Below are positions 10,413 to 22,509 of a stretch of DNA of 64,000 nt, one piece after another. The translations under genes and the position numbers were made by a program. Within the stretch, counting starts at the first letter, position 1. The number at the start of each line of letters is the position of its first letter. The notes below the pieces were generated by a model. It saw nothing but the letters and a program-made list of their open reading frames with translations. It made no database searches and had not been told where the DNA came from. The DNA comes from Cryptomeria japonica (taxonomy: Eukaryota; Streptophyta; Pinopsida; Cupressales; Cupressaceae), in assembly GCF_030272615.1 (NCBI RefSeq), contig NC_081413.1, positions 447,992,538 to 448,056,537 on the forward strand. The letters are read 5' to 3'.

Positions 10413-12137
10413 AGCGAGGTGTGATGATGCATTGATTCAAAGAATAATTTCCTTTTGATGATGATAATGGTTTGATAGGATTCCTTAGCTCTTGATTGCT
10501 AAATTTTAGTACGATGATGCCCCCTCGGGAGATCAATTGAGATAATTGATCTTTGGAGTTTTGCGAGATTAATATCCAGATAGATTTGATTTGATTTCTG
10601 CAACTGTGGTTTTATGAAAATGTGAGTTCTTCCATTAGCTTGATTGCTTATATTGATAAGATTGATAAATCTTGATTGATTAGATTGATAAGATTGAAAT
10701 TCAGTCTAGTTTCAAGAAGGACACATCCTGTATAAGACAAAGATGATCAGAGCATCTAGTTTCAGGAAGGATTCATCCTGTATAAGATATTATCAGAACG
10801 TCTAGTTTTAGGAACGATACATCCTATATAAGACGTCAGTCAAAATCAGATTGTCTAGTTTCAAGAAGGATACATCATGTATAAGACATGATAGAATCGA
10901 TTAGGTTTGATTGATTGATTTGATTTGATAAGGTTGATTTGATAAAGAACTGACAGTTTGTTGATATCAAGTTGCAATTTTTTTTGGATATGCTGATTGT
11001 TGATTATGTTGAGAGAGATAGCATAAGATTTTTGCTGGGTCAACAATATCTACAGATATATGAGTCATTAATCTGATTGCGTATACACTTTTGATGATAC
11101 TTTGATGATTCTTGTGATAGATTTAATCTTGGATAAAAGGAACATGTGGGATCCCATGCAAAAATGAAATGCAAGCTAAAATGAAAATGAAAATGCAATG
11201 AGATGCAAATTATGACCTGGCCAATCACTGGATTATTTCTTTTTTGTCATCATTAAGCTTTTGAAATGTGGGAAGTGAGTGCAAACATCGATGGTATAAT
11301 TAAACCATGATGACCTAAGCATTATTTTCCTAGATTTGATATAGCAAGGTAACACAAGCATCAAGGTATAATTGAACCTAGATGACCTGAGTGTTGATTA
11401 CGTAAAACAAGTAGTATTAACCATTTTAATATGGAAATTGGAAATTTCTTCGATGATACTCTGTTGATCATGTCCTGAGACAAATTTGCACATATTAATG
11501 ATTAATTTTCAGACAACAGACAAGAAAAATATTGTGTTTCTTCCTTGCTCCTCTAGTCAAAGACATCCTGGAGTCACTCAGAAATTATGATAGTGAAAAG
11601 CAATATAGAAAATTTAAACAATCATATTACAATCATTATCCAAAAAGATATTATCCACTGAAAAGTGTGTGATGTGCTTAGATTGACTTTGTGATAGCTT
11701 GATAATTGATAGTTTGATCTTGTGTTCAACGTTGGATGTGTCTCATTTTTTGCTTGATAAGAATTGTCTAATTATTGTTCTACTTGTTTGTTTTAGCTCA
11801 AAATGATCAAGAGTTTGCCCCTAGCTAGGTGTAGGATTTTGCCCCAAGCCTAGAAAAAAAGTTGTTATGATATATCCAATGATCCAAACCATGGCAAGAA
11901 GCCACCTGGGATGTCTGCATATGTACAAAGACTTTATGATGATAAGCACTGATGGAAAGTGAACGAATGCAAGCAGGAAGATACATGAACTAATAGATGG
12001 AAGAGCTTGCTCACAGATAGTGCCTGTTTGCCAGGTTTTCACCGTCTATTTTTATTGCACTTTTTCTAATATTTGATTTTTTTTTCCTTTTTTAATTATT
12101 TTTTTTATTTTTCATTGTTTTTTATTTTTCTGATTTT
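10413..12137 (-). other. Gypsy 3' non-coding region with short tandem repeat
   Basis: About 1.7 kb between integrase and PPT with no convincing reading frame. At 10704-10888 it holds four diverged copies of a roughly 34-bp unit, TCTAGTTTCAAGAAGGA followed by CATCCTGTATAAGAC, spaced about 46-52 bp apart (starts 10704, 10755, 10801, 10853). Long untranslated regions between integrase and the LTR are common in Tat-like elements. Confidence 0.65.
10704..10888. repeat. Four-copy tandem repeat in gypsy 3' region
   Basis: Four units beginning TCTAGTTT at 10704, 10755, 10801 and 10853, each followed by AAGGA/AACGA and then a CATCCTGTATAAGA-like half. The periodicity is roughly 50 bp with several mismatches. 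Confidence 0.8.
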
Positions 12138-13180
12138 TCAGACATAAAACTTCTTCAGATGCATGCTATTGATAGGTTCCTCAAGCTGATCTTCATCCTG
12201 TGTTGATAGCTGATATGATCCTAACCCAAATAATGTTGTGACCACAAATGGACCTAACCAGTTTGGTTCAAATTTTCCTTTCTTTTCTCTACCTGCCCGA
12301 TTTCTCAGATTTTCCTTTAGTACTAGTTCCCCAACTTGAAAGACGTTTAACCTTATCATTATAGCTCCGACACATTCTTTGTTGATATACCTTTAGATAA
12401 ACAGTCTAGATACTCGTTGTTCTTCATCTGGGATCAGAACTTTTAGTGATACACGTAGAGAGGGTATCTCTACTTCGATTGGCAATATGGCTTCTGATCC
12501 ATATACAAGAGAGAAAGGTGTGGCACCTATTGGTGTGCGGATACTAGTGTGGTAGGCCCAAAGAGCAGGGTTCAGTCTAATATGTCAATCTTTCCCAGCA
12601 TCATTCACTATCTTTTTAAGGATTTTTAGAATAGTTTTGTTAGATGCTTCTGCCTATCCATTCCCCTATGGATAATATGGTGTGGAGAATCTTTGCTTGA
12701 TTTTGAACTTCTCACATAGCTCTTGTACATCCTAATTCTTGAATGGTCGCCCATTATCAGTGATAATGGTCATTGGTATTCCATAGCGATAGATGATGTA
12801 ATTTAAGATAAATGCAACAATTTGTTTCCCTATGATATTGATGAGAGGTACCACCTCAATCCATTTTGTAAAATATTCTATAGCTACAAGGATGAATTTG
12901 TGTCCATTAGATGAAGAAGGATTTATCTTTCCTACTAGATCAAGACCCCATTGATAGAAGGGCCAAGATGTTGCTAAAGAATTAAGTTCTTGTGATGGTG
13001 CATGAATCAAATTCCCATGGATGTGATCAAGTTCTTGCTATCTGAAAAGAATCACATTCCATAGTCACCCAATAATAGCCCAAGCGTATGAGTTTTTTTG
13101 AAAGGGTAAGACCACTTTAATGAGTGCCACAAATGTGTTTATGGACTTCATGTAAGGCCTTATTAGATTCTTCTTATTCA
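12138..13180 (-). pseudogene. Gypsy integrase
   Basis: The integrase core reads WGLDLVGKI (first catalytic Asp), the typical YFTKWIEVVPL and then IITDNGRPF (second Asp). A region near 12640-12680 reads GNGQAEASNKTILK and holds the expected Glu. Before it, traces of the HHCC zinc-binding region can be read at 13020-13180. The C-terminal part (12138-12359) reads GELVLKENLRNRAGREKKGKFEPNWLGPF in two adjoining pieces, the conserved integrase tail of plant Tat-like elements. I see no chromodomain. It inserts the cDNA into host DNA. Stops interrupt it near 12360-12730 and 13020. Confidence 0.82.
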
Positions 13181-13860
13181 TGACATCTTAAGAGAGTACC
13201 ATCTAGACCTCGTTTGAAAAGGGTATTTGCAATGAGAGTAAAATGAGAGGATTGGTGAATAAAGTTTCTCTTTTGATTTTTTGATAAGTCGAGAGGTAGG
13301 ATGTTGTCTTTTAGGTATATGTAAGTTTGGCCATAATGGGATGAATCATGACCAATAAGTTGACAGATGGTTTGGGAATCTAGACAATTATGAATAGGGT
13401 AAAATAATTCTTCCACCAAGAATTCATAACGTTGTTGATTTTTTCGTGTCTGAAGGAGAGAAGCAAGGGTAGCCATGGCATCTGCTGCTTTGTTATCATT
13501 TCTTGGAATCTATTCAAAAGTTATTTCTACAAATTATTTCTTGATATCATCCAGCATTTTTTGTAAGGCATCAATTTTTCATCTTTTGTTTGATAGTCAT
13601 CACTGATTTGATTGATGATGAGCTGAGAGTCTCTAGAGACTTGAAGTTGTGTAATGTTCCATTTTAAAGCCATTTTGATACCTATAACCAAAGCTTCATA
13701 CTCTGTAGTGTTGTTGGTGCATGGAAGGCTTAATTTGTATGCTTTTGGTATTGTATGACCTTGTGGTGTGATGAATTGAATACCTGCTCCTGATCCGTGC
13801 TATGTATATGAACCATCAAAGTATAATTGCCATTTTTTTGTGGTGACTGTTAGGATATCA
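13181..13860 (-). pseudogene. Gypsy second (archaeal-type) RNase H
   Basis: A second RNase H lies downstream of the one attached to reverse transcriptase. It reads WQLYFDGSYT (Asp), then after one TAG GSGAGIQFITP, TTEYEALVIGI (Glu), QVSRDSQLIINQI (Asp) and NDNKAADAMATLAS (final Asp). All four catalytic positions are visible, with one stop and a small frameshift near 13570. An additional RNase H of this kind is typical of the Tat/Ogre lineage. It is followed by a linker to integrase (13174-13476, YEFLVEELFYPIHN). Confidence 0.75.
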
Positions 13861-14430
13861 GCATTGCGAAACTCAATTTGTAAAGGATGATCATCTTGAA
13901 GTGGTGTCTCTGCTAGTTGATCTGCAATGACTTGTCCTTTGATACCTTTTCTGTCAACATACTCAATATCAAACTCACTTAGAATCACGATCCATTTCGC
14001 TAGTAGTGCTATCAATGTGGCTTTGCTGAGAAAATATTTCAGAGGATCGATTTTAGCTATTAACTTGATGGAATGAGATAGTAGACAGTGTCGTAATTTT
14101 TTAGAAGCAAAAACTACTGCCAAGCATGCTTTTTTTGTTGGTGAATAGTTGATCTCGTATCCTACTAGTGTTCTGTTGATGTAGTAGATGGCTCATTCTT
14201 TTCCTTCATTTTCCTGTTGTGCAAGCAAAACTCCTAATGATGCTTCAGTAGTTGATACATAGAGTAATAATGGCTTTCCTAGAATTGGTGACATTAGAAT
14301 AGGTGGTTGCATGAGATACGCCTTGATCTTGTTGAATTCTTCTTCACATTGATGGTCCCATTTGAAATTAACATATTTGTGCAATAGATGAGTAAATGGT
14401 TGACATTTATCTGCTAATTGAGCCACAAAT
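13861..14430 (-). pseudogene. Gypsy RNase H attached to reverse transcriptase
   Basis: The segment 14193-14426 reads FKWDHQCEEEFNKIKAYL and PLLLYVSTTEASLGVLLAQ, and 13800-14123 reads VVFASKKLRHCLLSHSIKL and FDIEYVDRKGIKGQVIADQL. This is the standard RNase H of gypsy reverse transcriptase. The first catalytic position (LYVDAS or similar in relatives) is Ser here. The two pieces are separated by a stop-rich 70-base gap. The domain removes the RNA strand during cDNA synthesis. Confidence 0.8.
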
Positions 14431-15360
14431 CTTCTGATTGACTAGAGTCTTCCTTGTAGTGATCTTAGTTGACTGATATTCTTGGGAGATGCCATTTCCA
14501 TGATTGCTTTAATCTACTTCAATTCCTCTAGCTAAAACAATGTATCCCAATAGCTTTTCTGAAGTTATACCAAAAGCACATTTGTTAGGGTTTATCCGTA
14601 GCTTGTATTGTTCTAACCTATCAAAGATCATTTCTAGTATCTCTATATGTTCTTCTCTATTGTATGATTTAGCCAAGATGTCATCCACATAGTCTTCCAT
14701 GAATGTATGCATCATGTCATGAAATATAGTTGTCATTGCTCTTTGATATGTAGCACCGACAATCTTTAATCCAAAAGGCATGACATTCCAGTAGAAAGTA
14801 CCCCATGAACATGTGAAAGTTGTCTTTTCTTGATCTTTGGGTGCTATTTTGATCTAATTGTATCCGGAGAAACTATCCATTAGAGAAAACATGGAGTGTC
14901 TAGCAGTTAAATCTACAATGATGTTGATGTTAGGAAAAGGAAAGTCAACCTTTGGACATGCATTATTAAGATCCCTGAAGTCTGTGCATATTCTGATGCT
15001 TTTATTTGGTTTTGAAATAGGAACGATATTGGATACCCATTTAGGATAAGCTACTGGTTTGATGAATCAAACATCCAATACTTTCTTTAGTTCTTCCTTG
15101 ACTAGAAGAGCAATATGGGGATGCATTTTTATTAACTTTTGTTTGACTAGTTTGACTCCTGGATTGACATTTAAGTGATGGATAATAAGCTCTAGATCTA
15201 ACCCTGGCATGTCTGCGTATGACCAGGCAAAGTTGATTTTTTGCCACTTGAAGAATTCTATGTATTGTTGCATTTCTTGCTCAGACAAAGAAGTTGCTAG
15301 ATGAAGAATCTTTGGTTGTTCTGTTGTGCCAATGTTAATTGCCTCTGTTGGTTCAATCAA
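14431..15360 (-). pseudogene. Gypsy reverse transcriptase
   Basis: It starts with the conserved lead-in DLELIIHHLNVNPGVKLVKQ and MHPHIALLVKEELKKVLDV, followed by SNIVPISKPNKSIRICTDFRD in two pieces, the DLNNACPK box, LMDSFSGYN with the first catalytic Asp and then TAG, and WGTFYWNVMPFGLK. The catalytic centre FMEDYVDDILAKS is intact near 14690. The thumb reads INPNKCAFGITSEKLLGYIV. Only a few stops interrupt it (near 15056 and 14854), so it is one of the better preserved domains of the element. Confidence 0.88.
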
Positions 15361-16767
15361 AATGGATGACCTTTCTTGATAGTGCTTAGGTAAAGTGTCA
15401 AATCTCTAATCTTCCGATGCCTCAAGGAGGTTTTCACCATTAGATGCATCCTTTGTTTTTACTTTTTCCTGGTCTAATGTTGCCAAGAAATGGTTTTTAG
15501 CATTAGACTTGATATTGTTTTCTTTATTTTTACTTTTGTAACTCGGAGATTTGGCACCCACTTGATTGGAAGATGCACTGTTGATATTCTTGGTGGAAGT
15601 TGTTACAGGTTCAATTGCATTAAGATATATATATATATGGCATGGTAATTTGGAAAGGTATCAATGGTAGTATGTCCTTCATTTTCCCAATCAATAAGCT
15701 CAGGGTGTATTAGAGGTAAGGGATCTTCAAGTTGGGATGTTTCAAGGGTTTCAAGGGTCATGATAGATGTATTAGTTTTCAGTATGTATGTTGATGTCTA
15801 TAATGGTACTCTCATTAGAATGAATTTGCATAAGAAGTTCCTGATCATCCTCTATTAAGTCCATGTTAGCCGAATGTGATTCTAATTCGAGTGAACTAGT
15901 TCTTGACGTTTGTCCTGCATACATGTGAGCTACATCAACTTCTAGATCTTCTTCAAAGTAATTTTATTTAGTTAATTCTTTAGAGTGATAGGAATCCCAT
16001 TCCCATTCATTAGAATATGTATCGCTTGCAGCTTGCAATCTACAGATTTAGTCATATAGCATTTCTTCTATTTTTCTGGCTATACATTTCCTTCTTTCAT
16101 ATTCAACTTCTTCCAGACTGAGATTGAGTTCTATCAATCTTGCTATGAGTTCTCCTTGATCAGTACTAGGTTTATCTTTTCTTTGACTGAGATTTCATGT
16201 TGCTTGAGATATATCATTGATTTTGTTTTCTTGTTGATTTGGAGCTTTCTTCTTTTCCCATTTCTGGTTGATTTGTGCTTGTTGTTTAGCTGATTTTTCT
16301 TCCCTTTCAATTGTCAGTTGTTCTTGTCTATTTGCATATTCCTCTTGTTGTTGACTAAAAGATGTGTCTTCCAATAGAGTGACTTGTCCATATCCTAAAC
16401 TTGTTTTGTCTGTAGTCTTCCGAGTATGAGGCTGAATAGGTTCTGAGATACCTTCTTTTCTTTATCCTATAGGGCCTGTTCTTGTGTATCCCATCCTTTG
16501 AAGAATGTTGCATCCTTTTTCATATTTTTCTGTAGGTATTCTGACATTATTGACTTTTTGTTGAATTTATTCATCTTTATTTAGCCACTGTAGCACATCT
16601 TTGTCTTTTATCTCCTCTAATAAGGTTCCAGCACTAATGAATGTTTCATCAAATATCGGAAGATGTTTCACAATTGGTTGTTGTTTTGAGTTTGATGCTT
16701 TTCCCAAGGATTTAGGAGAAAGTGGTAATTGTGATATTGAGTATTCTTCATTCCCTCGATCTCTTAA
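15361..16767 (-). pseudogene. Gypsy linker between protease and reverse transcriptase
   Basis: About 1.4 kb of low-complexity, stop-rich sequence between the protease and the reverse transcriptase domains. On the minus strand it reads as glutamine- and glutamate-rich fragments with many stops. Tat-like polyproteins have a long variable spacer at this place. A short (AT)n run lies at 15625-15637. No independent gene is apparent. Confidence 0.45.
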
Positions 16768-17367
16768 CTACATTTTGTTTTCCATGCTTGATAAAATATA
16801 TGCAAATGATTGTTCCTTGGATTGTGTGTTTGACATTTTTGCCTCCCTATTATGTGGAACAATTACTTCTTGAGCCAATTTTAGATTGCTGCAGTATTGG
16901 AATGGATTTACATCTGCAAAGATTGTGATTTCTTGTCCCTCGTAGGGAAATTTGACATATTGATGATATGTTGATGGTATATCTTCTAAGTCATGTATCC
17001 ATGGTCTCCCTAGGAGTACATTATATGATAAGTCCAAGTATAGAACTTGCCATGCTGTGTATTTTTGTAGAGGTCCCACTCTGATGGGTAGTATCACAAT
17101 TCCCTTAGAGGAACGTTCTTCTTCATCATAGGCTTTTATGGTGATCCTTTTCCAGACATCAACTGCATCTTCTAAATATCCTAAGGCACGGACAAGACTT
17201 AATGAGCAAATATTTAGGCCAACTCCACCATCTATTAGAACATGCTTAACTCGCGTTTTGTGAATGAGGACTTCAATATGCAAACAAGCATTGTGAGGGT
17301 ATTGTAAGGACATGTCATCTTCTTTAGTGAATGATAAGCAATTAGGGGTTGTGAGGTGTCCCACCAT
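16768..17367 (-). pseudogene. Gypsy aspartic protease
   Basis: A 199-codon open stretch. The protease active site reads HVLIDGGVGLNICSLSLV, where relatives have D-[ST]-G, so the catalytic Asp is present but the next residue is Gly. The later YNVLLGRPWIHDLEDIPSTY fits the second conserved box. The upstream part (TTPNCLSFTKEDDM) is typical of the lead-in. It cleaves the polyprotein. It is continuous with gag on the right apart from stops between 17367 and 17493. Confidence 0.8.
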
Positions 17368-17492
17368 GGTTTGGAATTGATCGATATCAAGATCTTTGGA
17401 TACTGTGGTATCTACTAATGCTTTTTCAAAGATTTCTTTGTGTGCGGGTGAAATCTCTAAAAGTTCTAAGATTGATATTTGGTGGGTGTTTT

Positions 17493-18176
17493 CTACAATT
17501 GTTCCACTAGATTGTATTTCTTTGGTGGGGTGGATGATGCGTTTATTGTAGGACCCGGTAAAACAACTTTGGCTTTGCTTCTTGTGATAGCCTGAGCATG
17601 TTCTTGATTTTGTTTTTCTTTAACTACAATCACATTCACCACATTGTCATATGTATGAGCATAGTTTACCTTTGTTTTACCCTTACCATTTTTTGTTGTT
17701 GATGATTCACCTTTCTCATAATTTGGAAGCAGAGTCTTAAAAGCTATATGAGATTCATTTGTTGTATGTCCATCCACAGTTATTACTCCATTATCAATCA
17801 AATATTGTATGACATGTTTCAACTTCTGACAATTATTTGTGAGATGTCCCTTGTTTCGATGGAAATTACAATATTTATTATCATTCCACCAAGGTGGTTT
17901 TATTTGAGGTTCGTAGTTCCTTTCTTCTGGCAAAGAAATCAATTTGTTTGCGATAAGTGTTTTTAATGCTGACCCTAGGGGTTCACCAATTTCTGTAAAT
18001 TGTCTTTGAAAGAAAGTTTTAATAGTTGCTCTTTGGTGATTGTTGTTTTGTTGTGCCGCTGCTGAGTGAGTAGATAAATTGAAAACCGGTTGCTTTGGTT
18101 TTACATTATTGTTATCTACTATTCCATCATTGACAACATTTCGATTTCGATTCCAAAACTTTGGCTTGTCATTGTG

Positions 18177-18212
<36 letters not shown>

Positions 18213-19394
18213 AGGAGGATAGACTCCTTCTTCGTATATTTTCAATTCACCTTTCTTTATCATGGCTTCTTCCATTCTGATTCCATTATCAACCATTTTT
18301 TTGAAACTTTGATTTCTTGAATTTTTAAGTGATAACTCATTTGATCATTTAAGTTGTCGGTGAATATGTCCATTTTTTCATATTCTGACACCGTACAAGG
18401 ATACTGTGAGGCTAGCCATCTTCATCATTGTAAAAATGTCATGAAAGGTTCTCCAATCTTTTGTTTGGCGTTACATACGTCTAACATTGTTACTTCATGT
18501 TGAATGTTGTAAGAGTATTGTGAAACAAAGTTATCCACCAACTCTGAAAATAATCTGATTCTAGGTGAGAGTTTGGAGAACCATTCCATAGCTAGTCCAT
18601 TTAAGCTTTCTGGAAATAGTCTCATTAAGTAGGTATCATCATGAGCAAAATCCATACTCATTGTGCAAAATTCTCATATATGATCTTGAGGGTCGGTGCT
18701 TCCATCATATTTTTCATATCTAGGAGTTTCAAAACCTATAGGAAAAGGTATCATGTTTAGATTTATGTCGAATGGATAAGGACAGATTTCTTGAAGTGGG
18801 TATCGTCTAACATTTCCTCTTTGCATATCTTGAATTTGTGTTTGCATTGTTTGTAGTTGTTGTGTGAGAGTCATGATAGGATTATCAACATGATTTGTTC
18901 TCGCATAACCCTGATTTTGTATTCTAGGAGGATCTTGATCTCTTCTTTGTTCATCCCTAGTTCTTCTTGTATCTTCATTGGATTGAATGTTATTTAGAAT
19001 TTCTACTTCATCTCTTTTGGGAATGTAAGTCTCTTCATTGGTTCTAGTGTTACGAGAAATTGACGTGTCATTCATTTTGAGACCAAAGATTTCCTCATAT
19101 TGTTCATTATTAGGAGGATCACTTTTATTTTGTCAATTTATTTACATCAAAGTCTTGAGGGAGTGTAGCACTAGATTTGGCTAACATTAGAAAATATTTT
19201 TCTTTTTCTTCCTCTAACAATTTCTGCATAAATTTATCAAATTGGGGATCTTTCTTGATGTCTCTGATATTTTGTTATGGTATTTCTCCTTCAACTTGTA
19301 TTTCATCTTCACGTTCCATGACTATAGTTGTTTCTAATGTTTTGATTTCAGTCTCTGCGATTCTTCATCTTTGAGCTCTAGTTAGAACGGGCAT
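17493..19394 (-). pseudogene. Gypsy gag
   Basis: The likely start is ATG at 19394, reading MPVLTRAQR then a stop. Next come a coiled-coil-like stretch (FDKFMQKLLEEEKEKYF), a linker (18674-19075) ending GFETPRYEKYDGSTDPQDHI, and the retrotransposon gag core at 18425-18661 (YLMRLFPESLNGLAMEWFSKL). At 17493-18296 there is a run of about 12 asparagines from a GTT-type microsatellite, then a zinc-finger-like YCNFHRNKGHLTNNCQKL. It packages element RNA. At least two frameshifts and several stops disrupt it. Confidence 0.8.
18178..18212. repeat. (GTT)n microsatellite coding poly-Asn in gag
   Basis: About eleven consecutive GTT/TTG triplets; on the minus strand they encode a polyasparagine run in gag, just after YPP. 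Confidence 0.9.
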
Positions 19395-21474
19395 ACCCAT
19401 GTGTTAGATGTTGTGCTAGAATTTGATGGTCCAAAATTTGTTTTGGGTAAGTGATCAATTGTCAAGGTAGATACACTAGAATGATATGAAACAAAAAGAT
19501 AATTCAAGTGTTTAAAGGTTTGCAAGTTTTTCGATCTTCGGTTTAGGAGTGCAATGATGGTGATTTGATAAGAACTAAGTCTAGTAGGAAAGATATATCC
19601 TATGATGTGGGACAATATTATCCTAACCAAACATTTCAGTTTCGTGATAAAGGATGATTGATCTTGATGAGAAACTATGTTTGAGTGATCAGTTTATCAA
19701 AGAGGGTGATAATGCACTTTGAGATGTTTAGATCTTGAACTTGTTGAGGGTAATCACTTTGAAAATCTTAAGGTGTTTATCTTCTAGAGTTTGATTTTGA
19801 TAGATGATAACTTTGACCAAGAGAACTTAGGAGACAATTTAAGCACATAGTGATAGATAATAGATGTTTATTCTTACTGCAAATTGACCAAGCAGAATGA
19901 TAGACCTAAAAAAGTCATGCAAAGTAGCAGCTCTGAACTGATAAAAATAGAGACTCGTACGACACTTCTTCCTGAACCATACGACAAAAGATACAATAAC
20001 AGATGATAAATAAAAAATTTCATGAACCAAATGACAAAACAGTTTCCTTGTACGACAAAGAACCTGACTCGTATGACATAGAAAAGGGTAATGAAAAATG
20101 TGTTTGTTTTGCCGAATTTTGATAAGTGAATTTTGGTGTTTTGTTTGTGTTTTCCAGTTTTAGATGTCTGATTTTTCCACTTGGGGATGAATACACAACA
20201 AACACATGATATGATAAGTGACTCCAATCAAGATAAACCCTAAGGAAGTTGGCTGAGAATGAAAACCTTTGCTTGCTGAGTTAGGTACACACCCACTAGC
20301 TAATCAGAATACGCCCGCCGAGCATCACATAATGGATTCTCAATGTTGTATTATCCGACTCCAAATACTAATGGGGGAACGATATGGCAAGTGTCTTGGG
20401 AGAGTTACTATCTATCTTGCACAAAGATTATCACCCTTTCGGAGGTGAATCAGGTAGCTTCTATTTAACTGGTACTAGTAAGGGATCCGTTCGACGCGTT
20501 GGGGTATAAACTCAATTAAGAGGTCTCCCAGCCTTGAAAACCAAGTTTTGATATACCCAAAGGTATGGAGGAGAGTTATTCCCGAGCACTACCGATGTTT
20601 TGATTTTCATAAAAAACATGTTTATTTTATAGTGGGTTGGATTACTTGGCGTTAGCCATTCCCACTTAGGTCATTCCCCTCACACTAGCCTTAATGGCTT
20701 AAAGATTTTTTAAGCTCCTTGGGAGGGTAGGCCTGCTAAATATATGCACTAATGAAAGCAAAAGATGAGTCTATCTTTCTGATCACCTAAGAAGGTGAGA
20801 GCATACTCGCCTATCATCAAAGACATGAAATTCATGATGGTTCATTTCCCCTAGCAGAATTGAAGTGTGCCTAGAAAAAATTAATGAATACACAAAGTTT
20901 AGTTGAAGTCATAGGAAACCTGCAATAAATTCGTTAGTAGTCATTGATTGGTTTTTGAATTATGTCTTTGACAAGCGTATCTTTGTCAATCGTCCTGCAT
21001 AAAAGAGTTAGGCTACCAAAAAGCTCACGAACAAATTAGGGTTAGCATTAGTGAAGTTCAGATTAAAATCAGAAAACCCTAACATGTAGTCTATTAAAAA
21101 TCACAGAGACAGAGACTCGTACGACACAATTTACCAGTTAGTATGACACAACTTTAAATTTCACACAAGAATCAAAATGGACTCGTACGACATAGGATTT
21201 CGTAGCCATAAATTTGTACGATATGAATTTAGCTTTCGTACGACAATGCAAATTAGTTCGTACGACACAGAATTCACTTAGTTAGAAATTCGTACGACAT
21301 GCATTTAGACCTAGTACGACATGGATAATGAGCTCGTACGACATAAGATGAGGTTTCGTACCAGACTGAAAGGTAGTTCTTACGAGTTGGAAAATCATCT
21401 CGTATGACATTTTGATTCTGTCCCGGTAGAGATGGATGTATGTTGAAGCTTGAGAGGCCCAAAATGATGATTCC
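19395..21474 (-). other. Gypsy 5' leader
   Basis: Two kilobases between gag and PBS without a long reading frame. It holds two clusters of a degenerate TCGTACGACA motif (19953-20082 and 21116-21412). A leader of this length is unusual but known in large Tat-like elements. Confidence 0.6.
21116..21412. repeat. Degenerate TCGTACGACA motif array
   Basis: About twelve copies of a motif close to CTCGTACGACA, for example near 21118, 21183, 21237, 21260, 21288, 21334 and 21398, spaced roughly 17-38 bp. The core TCGTACGA is a perfect palindrome. About five further copies lie at 19953-20082. The spacers between copies are not similar. Confidence 0.8.
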
Positions 21475-21493
21475 GGCCCCATGGTGGGTGCCA
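21475..21493 (-). other. Gypsy primer binding site
   Basis: On the minus strand it reads TGGCACCCACCATGGGGCC, three bases inside the 5' LTR. It resembles the TGGCGCCCACCGTGGGGC type of PBS seen in plant gypsy elements, with CpG positions changed to CA or TG. Confidence 0.8.
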
Positions 21494-21496
21494 AAA

Positions 21497-22509
21497 TGTC
21501 ATGCTATTGTGAAGTGTACCTGTACTTGCAAACACAAAAGACTCAATAGATCATTACAAGCATGGTTAATGAATTTAAATCAAGGAAAGATAAAACCATA
21601 ACTAAGCGATCGAACACCTCCTAGTAAATGCGAGTATGAATATTGCTCTCAGATCTTGTTATACAAATTCCAATGACTTGACTACAGTTAGATGGAGGAT
21701 TTAAATGATGAAGATGCATGATCTAGCAATTATAGCATGATTAAGCTACATGATTCTAGAGAATAGGCTAGAATGAAGATGCAATTAAGCTAAAATTGAG
21801 CATGATAATGATAACATTGCTAAGCATGATCAACTAGAAGCTAGATGCCTATAGTAACAATGCTTTGAATGCAAAAATGATTTGAAATTGGGACCCTTTG
21901 TGCTCCAAAATGGGGTCTATTTATAGGATTTCCCAGGGCTAGGGGTGAGGTGGCAGGAATCAATGGTCAAGATTGATTTGAAGATATCAATGGTTAAATT
22001 GGAGGAGGTTGGCAAAGGGTTAGACTAAAAGGAACATTTATCATCTCTATGGTGACAAGTGTCAAGAGGCTTCTAGAAGGGGTTGGATGAAAGGGAACAC
22101 TTAGTGACAAGTGTCACAAAGCTTCTAGAAGAGGTTGGATGAAAGGGAACATGTCGGTAGGTAGAATGGGTTAGGTTAGGTGGTTAAAAGTTAGGAGAAC
22201 TTGAATTTAGAAATTCAATTAATAAGAAAAGGCTGATTAATTTCAACAACTCATGAATTTGATTTGTTTTAATTAATCAGAGAATTAGAAGAAATGATTT
22301 TGATGGAGGGAATTAATTAATATGAATTAATTAATTAGAGAGGATTATTGAAATGAACCTATTTAATAAATCCTTAGATTTATTTATAAGTAGATGAATG
22401 TGTAGGATTTAATCAAATTGTCAATGAATTCAATTAAAGTGGGGAGGAGGATTAATTAAATAATTGCTTATTCAATTAATTATCTTCAGACCATTTTTAG
22501 GTGTATACA
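21497..22509 (-). repeat. Gypsy 5' LTR (right copy)
   Basis: 1,013 bp from TGTCATGC to GTGTATACA. It matches the left LTR along its whole length with scattered substitutions and one gap of about 25 bp at 21867-21873. Confidence 0.93.

Larger units (their letters stand above)
9358..22509 (-). mobile_element. Ty3/gypsy LTR retrotransposon, Tat-like (minus strand)
   Basis: A 13,152-bp element with LTRs at 9358-10396 and 21497-22509, 5-bp duplication CTATC at 9353-9357 and 22510-22514, PBS next to the right LTR and PPT next to the left LTR. On the minus strand the order is leader, gag, protease, reverse transcriptase, RNase H, second RNase H, integrase, long 3' region. The gypsy gene order (integrase last) plus a second, archaeal-type RNase H points to the Tat/Ogre group. 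All coding segments are broken. It inserted into the tail of the minus-strand LINE-like element. Confidence 0.92.

Noticed and set aside
18090-18320. Plus-strand frame with a run of valines
   Set aside because: Antisense of the gag polyasparagine microsatellite.
21116-21412. CRISPR-like array, because short motifs repeat at intervals
   Set aside because: The repeats are 10-11 bp, degenerate and irregularly spaced inside a plant gypsy leader; no cas genes or bacterial context.
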